From CAMPJM01 sp964440915 (lineage in GTDB: Bacteria > Bacteroidota > Bacteroidia > Cytophagales > Cyclobacteriaceae): 64,000 nucleotides of DNA. Below, piece after piece: positions 50,901-58,045 of this stretch. The translations under genes were made by a program, and so were the position numbers. The notes under the pieces are model-generated. The model saw only the letters and a list, made by a program, of their open reading frames with translations. It did not search any database and was not told where the DNA came from. Each line of letters begins with the position of its first letter. The first letter of the stretch is position 1. The DNA is taken from assembly GCA_964440915.1 (NCBI GenBank), contig CAYTTV010000019.1, positions 1-64,000 of the forward strand, written 5' to 3'.

Positions 50901-53213
50901 CTCAATTTTCAGGGGTTCAGAAACTTCTCCAGTACTATCATTAAAATTAAATAATTCGACAAAAGAAGGAGGTCCTAGAACGGCAGCAGCAACGCGCGAC
51001 CCATCGGAAGAGAGTTTCATGTAGCCTTTGGCATTGCCAGCAGCTCCAGAAGGATGATCTGACCCTTCTGAGGAGAGGACGGGAGCTCCAATACCGCCGG
51101 AACTAATAGGATATGCACGGAAAGTATTGTTTCCTAGTTCGTGTACAAGTAGCCAGGTAGTATCGCTACTCTCTACTGCAGTGATTTTTTCTGTGCTTTT
51201 AGAGAAAAGCAAGGAAGCTTTTGACGTTGGCTCTACCGCTCCTCTGGTACCATCCGCCATGATATCTACGATGCTATAACGCAGGTCGTAAGTTTGGTCG
51301 CCATTGGCCACATCGGTTGTGAAAATATAATATTTTGTGCCATCGCCAGGGAAAGGTACCACCAATGCAGACTGCGTAGAAAGCGGATCGCCTCCGATGT
51401 CAGTGCCGTTTAACATGATTTCGTGTTCCTTATTCCATACTGTGGCGCCGTCTGTATAGAATAGAATTTGCCCATTGCGGTCAGAAATAGCAGAAGCACC
51501 TGCTGGAGCATTCATCTCGCTTACCCCCGGTATGGCTTCAGGCATTTCAGGGTTAAAGTCGATCCCTGCACCGTCTCCAAAAAACCAAATATTGCCTACT
51601 CGCTTTTCTTCCTGGCATATCTTGATGTTTACACTTGCATAGGTTTTGCAGCCGTCTGGACCTTCTGCTACTACATAATAGGTGCCAGTAGAGTCGAAAG
51701 TTGCTGTTGCACCCATCTGTCCGTGCGACCATACCAATTGTTCTCCTCCAGAACCGCCTTGTACTTCTGCGGTGAGTGAAAACCCTGGGAATGCCGTAGC
51801 ACAGACAGTAGTATCGGACACCAGATTAATTTGCAGGTCATTGTCTTTGATCGTGACATCTCGTGTAAAAGTACTGCCCACCCCATGTAGATAGGCGGTG
51901 AGACTTACAGGAACTAAACCTCCTTGTTCAAAAGTAAATTCAGGGCTGATAGTGTTTAAAACCGAGTCGAAAACTTGCCAGACGAGGCTATCGGCCTGTG
52001 GCACGACCGTGGGGATGAACTTGGTGCGGCTGTTGGCACAAGTATCGATAGGCTGAAAACTGACCTTTGTAAAAACCAAAGGTTCAAAGGAAACGAACTG
52101 TGAGAAGTACTTACCATTAAAATCTACTGTTTCTTGCCATAAAGAATAGGTTAGGTTTTCGCCTTCATCGGGGTTATCAATTCTACCTAGCCTATAAATG
52201 CCGCCATTTTCATGCTGGTGAAGATGATATATTTTGCCATCGGGGCCTGTCGCTAAGCCATAGCTTCCGTACACAGGCGTTTCAAGCACAGGCTGAGGAG
52301 CTACAAGGTCCGCATGATATTGATAGATCTGGCCCGTGGTGACATTTTCCGTACTGCTTCTTGAAAAGAACAAAGTTTTACCGTCTGATGACCAAGCAGC
52401 ATCGTATATACGCTCTCCTGGTCGGCCAGAGTTTTGAATGGTATCGTCTGGCGCTAAGCCGCCTGTTGTGGGGTCAAACTTGTATATTTTAATATTGGCA
52501 TTTTCATTTTTAGGAACAACAGCAATGGTATTGTTGTCTTGGTTATAAACAAAGCTTCCGGCAATGATCTGAAGCTCTGGGATGCTGTTTGCGGCACCGG
52601 CAAAAGGAAGCGTGTTTTGAATATTGTATATTTTAATAGCATCATTGTCTTGTATCAATAGCATCCAGGTTTCCGGATCGTTTCCTTTCAGGACGATCAT
52701 GGCATCTGATGAACTAAGTGCCCCTGTTTCTACATTTTTTTGAATTATTTCCCCTAGCGGAGGCTCGCCGGCACCAGCATTGCCCGGCAAGGTCATATCC
52801 ACGATGCTTACGAGAACATTGGGAACTGTTATCGCAGAATTATTAGAGAATATATAAAATTGCCCAGGCATGCCCGGTACAGGTGATACGGCCGCTGCTT
52901 GATTAAGATCTGGGAAAGAACCTAATCCGTTTCCGTTAGGCATCAATCTATGAGAGGCATCGTACACCCTTTCTCCATCGGTATAAAACAGCAGGTCACC
53001 CGTGATAGGGTCTGTAGCTACCGCACTCCCGCCAGTCCCAAAAGGGGTTGCTTGATTATTAATTAAGGAAGGGTCATTATTGGATTTGTTGAACCTAATC
53101 GCTTCTGAGGAATTACCAAAAAACCAGTTATTGCTTTCCAGTCCCTGGGTAAAGGCATTTGTCGCCCAAAGCAAAAAGAATGGCACAAAAAAAAGTGGGG
53201 TAGATCTTTTCAC
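47982..53213 (-). CDS. giant secreted protein with gliding-motility C-terminal domain (type IX secretion, type B sorting)
   Basis: A 1743-residue protein with signal peptide MKRSTPLFFVPFFLLWATNAFTQ. Residues about 27-380 and about 535-890 are two related propeller-like halves, each opening with a WFFG motif (NNWFFGNSSEAI, GNIWFFGDGAGI) and containing LFYTDG. After each come PKD-like or Ig-like beta-sandwich domains, several in series through about 1650. The last ~90 residues (FVPNAIRPDSH, FQVYIFNRWGEMVYQSKD, WDGTFKGKPVPVSAYSYVIYYKG) are the CHU_C domain that directs export by the type IX system and partners PorP/SprF proteins. Such a gene lies divergently next door. Probably cell-surface or released; function unknown. 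Confidence 0.88.
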   Translation of the reverse strand: MKRSTPLFFVPFFLLWATNAFTQGLESNNWFFGNSSEAIRFNKSNNDPSLINNQATPFGTGGSAVATDPITGDLLFYTDGERVYDASHRLMPNGNGLGSFPDLNQAAAVSPVPGMPGQFYIFSNNSAITVPNVLVSIVDMTLPGNAGAGEPPLGEIIQKNVETGALSSSDAMIVLKGNDPETWMLLIQDNDAIKIYNIQNTLPFAGAANSIPELQIIAGSFVYNQDNNTIAVVPKNENANIKIYKFDPTTGGLAPDDTIQNSGRPGERIYDAAWSSDGKTLFFSRSSTENVTTGQIYQYHADLVAPQPVLETPVYGSYGLATGPDGKIYHLHQHENGGIYRLGRIDNPDEGENLTYSLWQETVDFNGKYFSQFVSFEPLVFTKVSFQPIDTCANSRTKFIPTVVPQADSLVWQVFDSVLNTISPEFTFEQGGLVPVSLTAYLHGVGSTFTRDVTIKDNDLQINLVSDTTVCATAFPGFSLTAEVQGGSGGEQLVWSHGQMGATATFDSTGTYYVVAEGPDGCKTYASVNIKICQEEKRVGNIWFFGDGAGIDFNPEMPEAIPGVSEMNAPAGASAISDRNGQILFYTDGATVWNKEHEIMLNGTDIGGDPLSTQSALVVPFPGDGTKYYIFTTDVANGDQTYDLRYSIVDIMADGTRGAVEPTSKASLLFSKSTEKITAVESSDTTWLLVHELGNNTFRAYPISSGGIGAPVLSSEGSDHPSGAAGNAKGYMKLSSDGSRVAAAVLGPPSFVELFNFNDSTGEVSEPLKIEFNGEVPYGIEFSPDNRKLYIATNTSLYQYHISDTLTTDQVLASKKEINLNASSSLGALQLGPNGQIYLAQDGAGQVLVINSPNTLETDTSHVSVNTFDLEGATSRLGLPNFVQSIMEPISDGDFTFEGQCLGEETQFTATGRCDTDQFEWIIKNAQNRVLFRSGPSQNTDLSFEFPEPGTYDVSLIISNPCAIPVDTTITKDVVIAAPPAEPDFPSVIGLCNESEILTAGPVSDELAYLWSTGERTNEIAINRPGPYFVIITNTITGCTTRYETRAERAGLEVDLGDDAYYCQGERELFLDAGRLGSSFAWEVTNMSSGSLVSTGSRNRMDISTATPGTFKYKVTVTSPEPFNCVTKDSVLITINPSPAGVALGSTVALCDAVDGAIDLSITSTGNYSYEVFDASNNLLVTEPSVNGPATGIEAATGLGAGLYYVMLTDNVSGCSTRVNASIETSDVNQFTIAPIATVQAECNNEAEIFVDASLGSTPAAIPVSYIISGTTLEGTSYYDTDDGLWNTFTVEHIPAGEFAVEVTDANGCKATAEFTVLEAEPIPLEITGELEVCPVDINNPYVQILTHDPEKYTYTWINDATNDQSGIVNNTASSSIRQFDAPGTYRVTASLISDPTCSRDTVFQIYPSPEGVNVSFETGPDCMGVQTITANTDGTGNYNFLWSPGNIKTRSITVTESRSYAVTVYENGCIVGSGNISITVNPEVSVTLSSEAACGDDEMIRLYADVNVPNPIYTWRDDEGHVLEQGTNLGMIRVSTSGTYHVTVGRNACEASASISVQKNPVGYSTLPETSVIICPSSADPRRSEVYLNPDSLNVFTRFRWERDSEFISSERIIKPQFPGLYKVTMTNIDGCIVEDEIRVTLSCEPIIFVPNAIRPDSHISDNRTFKIFTEDNIADEGFQVYIFNRWGEMVYQSKDKNFEWDGTFKGKPVPVSAYSYVIYYKGAEDPSDEIHQLQGGVTVLR

Positions 53214-53418
53214 GCGTATATGTCAAAAATTTTTGATAAATGTAGGATGTTTTTCTCTTCGGTAATTCTAAATATATACGTAATTCTTACATCTTATCGT
53301 ATCTTTTTTGCTAATTTAATACATTTACTGGCAAGATCGCCGTTTAGTATAGGCAATCTGTGCAGAAGGAAATTATTCAGGCTTTTGGTTATATCTATAC
53401 ACTTATAAAATTTTTTTT

Positions 53419-54480
53419 GTGAAGTTCAAAACAATCAGCGCAGTGCTATTGGCCACCATCTTATGGATAGGCATTTTTGCAGGCCTTCCTTCTTTGAAAG
53501 CGCAGGATCCTCAATTCTCCCAATTCTACTCTGCTCCTTTGTACTTAAATCCAGGATTTGCCGGCTCCACACAACAGGGTAGGGCAGGGGCAAACTATAG
53601 AAATCAATGGCCTGCAATAGACAATGCCACGTTTGTTACAATGTCTGCATATGTAGACTACTTCTTTGATGATTATAATAGTGGGGTAGGTTTGCTTGTG
53701 ATGGGCGACAGGCAGGGGTATGGAAGGTTGCGGTCTAATAGTGTGGCATTACAGTATGCCTACCAGATACCTTTAACAGAAGAACTTACCTTTCGTCCGG
53801 GTATAGAAGTGGGATATGTGCTACGGGATATCGATTATACCCGATTTGTTTTTGGAGATCAGTACGATCCTACTAGCCTCGACCCGAATAGTGGATTTCC
53901 GCCTTCAGGAGAAACAGTTGGTAATGAATTAGTGCATTATGCGGACATAGGCTTTGGTGGGGTGCTTTATTCTAGTGATTTCTGGGTGGGGGTGGCTGCA
54001 CATCACCTTACAGAACCTGACCAAGCATTTTATGAAGAAGGCCAAAGCAAACTTCCAAGAAAGCTTTCAGCTCATGCTGGCTATAGATTTAAACTAAAGC
54101 CCATCACTTCTAAGAGAGGTTATAAATTGACAGTCAGGGAAAGGAGCATTACGCCTAGTGTCTTGTATAAAAGCCAAGGCGACTTTGACCAGTTGGATGC
54201 GGGACTGTATTATACGCATGAGCCGCTTGTAGTCGGAGTGTGGTATAGGGGGCTTCCCTTTAAATCCCTAGAAGGGATCAATAACAATGAATCTGCAATA
54301 TTTTTAATCGGGTTTACCCAAAACAACCTGAATATTGGCTATAGTTTTGATTATACCATTTCAAAACTTGGGATTGACTCAGGAGGCGCACATGAAGTTT
54401 CTGTTTCCTACGAATTTTCTCTTGCCGATCCTCGCAAGCCCCCCAAAAATATCAGGAGAATACCTTGCCCTAAGTTTTAG
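53419..54480 (+). CDS. type IX secretion membrane protein, PorP/SprF family
   Basis: A 353-residue outer-membrane barrel protein. The signal peptide (AVLLATILWIGIFAGLPSLKAQ) is followed by DPQFSQFYSAPLYLNPGFAGS, the hallmark of the PorP/SprF family. The rest is amphipathic beta strands such as FRPGIEVGYVLRDIDYTRF. It starts at GTG (53419). Members next to CHU_C-domain giants act as dedicated anchors or export partners for them, as SprF does for SprB, and the divergent gene at 47982-53213 fits that pairing. Confidence 0.9.
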   Translation: MKFKTISAVLLATILWIGIFAGLPSLKAQDPQFSQFYSAPLYLNPGFAGSTQQGRAGANYRNQWPAIDNATFVTMSAYVDYFFDDYNSGVGLLVMGDRQGYGRLRSNSVALQYAYQIPLTEELTFRPGIEVGYVLRDIDYTRFVFGDQYDPTSLDPNSGFPPSGETVGNELVHYADIGFGGVLYSSDFWVGVAAHHLTEPDQAFYEEGQSKLPRKLSAHAGYRFKLKPITSKRGYKLTVRERSITPSVLYKSQGDFDQLDAGLYYTHEPLVVGVWYRGLPFKSLEGINNNESAIFLIGFTQNNLNIGYSFDYTISKLGIDSGGAHEVSVSYEFSLADPRKPPKNIRRIPCPKF

Positions 54481-54638
54481 GGATACAGCAATAGAGGTAA
54501 AAAGTTAGATGATCAATTCTTTCTTATCAGTTGGGATTTACAACCTGCCTAAATAGGTCAAAACTTTAGGGATTCTGAGCATTGCCATAGAAAATTGCTA
54601 TTATATTTTTTATGCCTTTTGCGACAGGTTAGCCATTC

Positions 54639-55262
54639 CTATGGCACATACGGGCTATTGTATTTTTCGGTACGAATAATATTCAGAATCTTTTCCAAAT
54701 TGAAAAGATCAAAAACAATTACAAATGGCAATGAGATCATTGTGCCGCTTTTCATAAACGAAGTTTTGATTGTAATAACAAAGTTATTCGGCGCCGTCCC
54801 TTCAATTAGAGTTCTCATATTGGCTTGTGTTGGGAGCATAGGCGGCTTGGGAACAGATCCAAAAATATTAAGTTGGAGTAGATTGGCTAACTGGGTTACC
54901 AATGCTCCAGTGATGATGTTGCTTATTTCCAACATCAATGAGGTCCTTAAGTCTTTGATTTTAGCTTTTGACTTTATAAAGCCGAGGCACACTTTCTCTA
55001 ACACCGCTAATTGAGCCTTGTTGAAAAACAATAAAGTATGCCCTTGGATATCCCCTTTTATTTCAGACAATACCACCATCTGTAGGCTTTTATTTTGGCT
55101 GGCCGTCTTTAATAATGCTTCTTGGTCAATAATGGTAAGTTGAGGAGCGTCTATATGAACTTCGTCTTTAGATAACAAGGCAAAAGAGTCTGCAGCTTTG
55201 GAGATGCCCATACTTACTATTTTATTTAAGACTTGCTTTTCTTTGGTTGAAATCTTAAGCAT
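54639..55262 (-). CDS. CheC-like chemotaxis phosphatase
   Basis: A 207-residue CheC/CheX/FliY-class protein that would dephosphorylate CheY. The second CheC active-site helix is intact: Glu112 and Asn115 in LEISNIITGALVTQ. The first site is degenerate: VSMGISKAADSFALL lacks the expected Glu and Asn. A single site can suffice, as shown by CheX-type enzymes. The gene is last in the leftward che run, 20 nt after cheA. The surrounding context, with a CheY and no CheZ, supports the assignment. Confidence 0.8.
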   Translation of the reverse strand: MLKISTKEKQVLNKIVSMGISKAADSFALLSKDEVHIDAPQLTIIDQEALLKTASQNKSLQMVVLSEIKGDIQGHTLLFFNKAQLAVLEKVCLGFIKSKAKIKDLRTSLMLEISNIITGALVTQLANLLQLNIFGSVPKPPMLPTQANMRTLIEGTAPNNFVITIKTSFMKSGTMISLPFVIVFDLFNLEKILNIIRTEKYNSPYVP

Positions 55263-55282
55263 TAATTCTTCGTATTTAAAAT

Positions 55283-56932
55283 TTAAAACTCTTCTATCAT
55301 TTTTCGTGTGAAAGCTCTAGCTAAAGCGCCAACATCTAATAGCAGGCAAATATCTCCAGTGCCTAGAAGGGTGACACCACTGAAAAGGTCGATGTCTACA
55401 ACTGGTTTTTGCAATGGCTTTACTACAATGTCTTGTTGTCTCAACAGGTTGTCTACAATGAGTCCTATCTTTCGATTGTTATAATTTACTATAATGATAT
55501 TCAAGATATCCCTGCCAAGCATATCCCTGTCTATAATAGCCTCCGCATCCTCTGAAAAAAGAAAATGATTGAGGTATATGAGGGAAATATTCTCACCCTT
55601 GAAACCGGTGACGAGTGAGTGACCAATCTGATGGAGGTCTGATTTGGGAACAGTCAATACAGAATCTATCTGTAGCAGCGGTAGCGCATAATTGCCTCCA
55701 TTCACTTCAAATAGCAAGGCGGCCTTTACTGCGATAGATGTAGGCAATGTGAGTGTGAATCGAGTGCCTACCCCCATTTTTGTTTTTATTTTTATGTTGC
55801 CACCAATTGAGTCCAAGGCGTTTTTCACCACATCAAGCCCAACCCCTCTACCTGAAAACTCTGTCACCTGTTTGGAGAGTGAGAAACCAGGTTCAAATAG
55901 CAGTGCAAGGGAGTCGTCAAAGGACATGCTTTTTCCCTTTTCGTGCGATATCATACCCTTAGCAATGGCAGCCTTTTTTATGTCTTCCACATTTATTCCT
56001 TTACCATCATCTTCTAGGGTGACTATTACTGTTTGCTTGTCGCTTGTTGCATTAAGTTGGAGTGACCCGCCAGTAGCCTTCTTGCTTTGTTTTCTTTCTT
56101 CTTGACGCTCTATGCCATGAACTATGGCATTTCGTATCAAATGCAGCAGAGAATCGGTAATGATCTGAAGGATATTGCGATCAATTTTGATGTCCTGTCC
56201 TGATATCTTGATGCTTACTTTCTTTTCTTCCGATAGGGCAATGTCCCGGACTACTCTTGGGAATTTACTGAACAAAGTACCCATGCTGACCAAGCGGGTG
56301 TTCATTACAGCTTGTTGAATTTCGTTGGTTACTCTGTATAAGTGCGAACCAATGGTGGTGAGGGCTTTGTCATCATTTTCTTTAGCAAGCGACAAAATCC
56401 TGTCCCTGTCTATGATTAATTCTCCTACTAGATTCATCAAATCATCCAGCTTTTTTACTTCTATTGACACCAGTTCAGATAGGGCAATATTTTGAGAAGT
56501 ATATACCTTGTGGGCAGGAACAGCATCGAAGTTGTCAGGTAAAAAGCCTTTTACTACGTTTTCCAGTTGAGTGGATATGTTCAGTGTTAGTGTATGGTCT
56601 TGTGGCTTGTCCAGATTCTTAAGCAGGATTCCCAAATGATCTACTCCTTCAAACAGCAGCGTACCAATAGTTTCGTTGAAGGCTATTTTCTGATCTCGGA
56701 TCGCACTGAAGACATTCTCGAGTTTGTGCGCATAGTCTGCTATGTAAGGGTATCCAATAGCATTGGCATTGGCTTTCAAGTTATGGAGCATTCGGAAGAT
56801 TTCTACGACAGGCTTGAGGTCATGAGGGTTTTCCTCCAGGGCAAGGATGTGCTTGGCGATATTGTCGTAATCCTGTAGGGTTTCGGCAATAAATATTTTT
56901 TTATATTCTTCTTCTCTTGCGTTCATAGGCAA
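55283..56932 (-). CDS. cheA: chemotaxis-type histidine kinase CheA
   Basis: A 549-residue kinase with an N-terminal Hpt domain (His50 in RMLHNLKANANAIGY), no clear P2 domain, a dimerisation domain (about 165-235), the HATPase domain and a CheW-like P5 domain (about 400-549). ATP-site boxes are N (HLIRNAIVHGIE), G1 (LEDDGKGIN) and G2 (SGRGVGLDVVKN). The N-box has Val where CheA usually has Asp (RNAxDHGIE). The Hpt has KAN where most have KGN or KGG. It is shorter than E. coli CheA (654). It lies 85 nt after cheY and 20 nt before cheC. Confidence 0.9.
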   Translation of the reverse strand: MPMNAREEEYKKIFIAETLQDYDNIAKHILALEENPHDLKPVVEIFRMLHNLKANANAIGYPYIADYAHKLENVFSAIRDQKIAFNETIGTLLFEGVDHLGILLKNLDKPQDHTLTLNISTQLENVVKGFLPDNFDAVPAHKVYTSQNIALSELVSIEVKKLDDLMNLVGELIIDRDRILSLAKENDDKALTTIGSHLYRVTNEIQQAVMNTRLVSMGTLFSKFPRVVRDIALSEEKKVSIKISGQDIKIDRNILQIITDSLLHLIRNAIVHGIERQEERKQSKKATGGSLQLNATSDKQTVIVTLEDDGKGINVEDIKKAAIAKGMISHEKGKSMSFDDSLALLFEPGFSLSKQVTEFSGRGVGLDVVKNALDSIGGNIKIKTKMGVGTRFTLTLPTSIAVKAALLFEVNGGNYALPLLQIDSVLTVPKSDLHQIGHSLVTGFKGENISLIYLNHFLFSEDAEAIIDRDMLGRDILNIIIVNYNNRKIGLIVDNLLRQQDIVVKPLQKPVVDIDLFSGVTLLGTGDICLLLDVGALARAFTRKMIEEF

Positions 56933-57017
56933 TAAAAAATGAGCACCCCCTGTTAAACTTTCCGAGTATAGCCCTCTGATATCGATTTCAAATCTTATTC
57001 ATGGCAATGAATAGGCA

Positions 57018-57380
57018 CTAATTGAGGATATTGTTAATAACCTCTACTACTTTCTCTTCTATGAAGGGTTTTACCACATAAGCTTCAGCGCCAAGTTTCA
57101 TAGCTTGCTCTACTACAGACTCTTGCCCTACAGCACTTACCACAACTACCTTTGTTTCAGGTCGGTCGTCTTTAATCTCTTTGAGAATGTCCAAGCCAGT
57201 ATTGTCGGGAAGAATCAGGTCCAAGGTAATGAGGTCTGGCATGGTTTCCTTGGCTTTTTTAATGGCATCACTACCACTTGCAGCTTCTCCCACTATTTCA
57301 AACTGATGATCTTCCAATATATTCCTAAGAATAGTACGCATGTAGTAGGAATCATCTACCAAAAGGATTTTATGAGTCAT
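57018..57380 (-). CDS. CheY-like single-domain response regulator
   Basis: A 120-residue receiver with acidic pocket Asp9/Asp10 (LVDDS), phospho-acceptor Asp54 (LITLDLILPDNTG), the Ser82 switch (VVVVSAVGQ) and Lys104 (YVVKPF). There is no output domain, so it acts by protein contact. It lies between the gap and cheA in the che run and is the expected target of the kinase. Whether it addresses a motor, gliding machinery or another kinase is unknown. Its ATG lies 12 nt from the N run. Confidence 0.9.
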   Translation of the reverse strand: MTHKILLVDDSYYMRTILRNILEDHQFEIVGEAASGSDAIKKAKETMPDLITLDLILPDNTGLDILKEIKDDRPETKVVVVSAVGQESVVEQAMKLGAEAYVVKPFIEEKVVEVINNILN

Positions 57381-57392
57381 TGGTGGTTAAGA

Positions 57393-57492
57393 NNNNNNNN
57401 NNNNNNNNNNNNNNNNNNNNNNNNNNNNNNNNNNNNNNNNNNNNNNNNNNNNNNNNNNNNNNNNNNNNNNNNNNNNNNNNNNNNNNNNNNNN
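57393..57492. other. assembly gap of 100 N
   Basis: Exactly 100 N, the conventional size for a gap of unknown length. It falls between cheY and cheW. The right edge is a short repeated sequence (TCTAAC/TCTAAT units), which suggests a tandem repeat broke the assembly. Any gene lost here would be in the che operon. Confidence 0.99.
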
Positions 57493-57529
57493 TCTAATGT
57501 CTGTTTTCTAACATCTAATATCTAACATC
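57493..57529. repeat. short tandem repeat beside the gap, overlapping the cheW 3' end
   Basis: Variants of TCTAACATC/TCTAATATC recur several times in 37 nt. The cheW stop codon and its last four codons (Asp-Val-Arg-Tyr) lie in the repeat. The array may continue into the gap. Confidence 0.6.
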
Positions 57530-58033
57530 CTCCAACTGCCGTATCTCTTCAAAAGAAAGCAGCTTGGCTATGTTCAATACAATAATCAGATGAGTATCAA
57601 CTTTTGCGATCCCTTCCAGAAAGGCTTTATTGATCTGAGTTTCCCTTATTATATCAGGCGCTTTGTCCAGCATGGAGGAGGCAATGGTCATTGATGTCGG
57701 TACCTCTTCCACCATCAGTCCTATGGTATACTCTTTGTTTTCTATGACCAATGTATATTTTGGCGGATTTTCCCGTAGCGCTAACGGGCTCTTTTTATTG
57801 ATCCCCATTCTTTTCTCCAAGTCCATAATGGCTATGATGTCGCCTCGTATGTTGGCTACGCCTACTATGAAATTTGGTGCCTTTGGGACTTTGGCGATCT
57901 TAGGGGTTAGTGTCACCTCTTTAATCTGTTGAATCCTGATCCCAAACTCCTCCCTTCCCAACTTAAATACGATCAGTTGGATAGGGGCCTCTTTTTTTTG
58001 CACTACAGCTTTTAAGTCTTTCTTTTTCTCCAT
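57515..58033 (-). CDS. cheW: chemotaxis coupling protein CheW
   Basis: A 172-residue CheW domain protein that links receptors to CheA. It has IVFKLGREEFGIRIQQIKEVTL at the start of the domain, PNFIVGVANIRGDIIAIMDLEKRMG (the NLRG-type motif, with Arg) and the final strand HLIIVLNIAKLLS. A Lys-rich head of about 20 residues precedes the domain. It starts 12 nt after the receptor gene stop. The C-terminal codons run into a repeat next to the assembly gap, so the true end could differ if the gap is misassembled. Confidence 0.9.
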   Translation of the reverse strand: MEKKKDLKAVVQKKEAPIQLIVFKLGREEFGIRIQQIKEVTLTPKIAKVPKAPNFIVGVANIRGDIIAIMDLEKRMGINKKSPLALRENPPKYTLVIENKEYTIGLMVEEVPTSMTIASSMLDKAPDIIRETQINKAFLEGIAKVDTHLIIVLNIAKLLSFEEIRQLEDVRY

Positions 58034-58045
58034 AGAGATTATGCA

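Noticed and set aside
57105..57497. Plus-strand frame that runs through the N gap
   Set aside because: About a quarter of it is unknown bases and it is antisense to the CheY gene.
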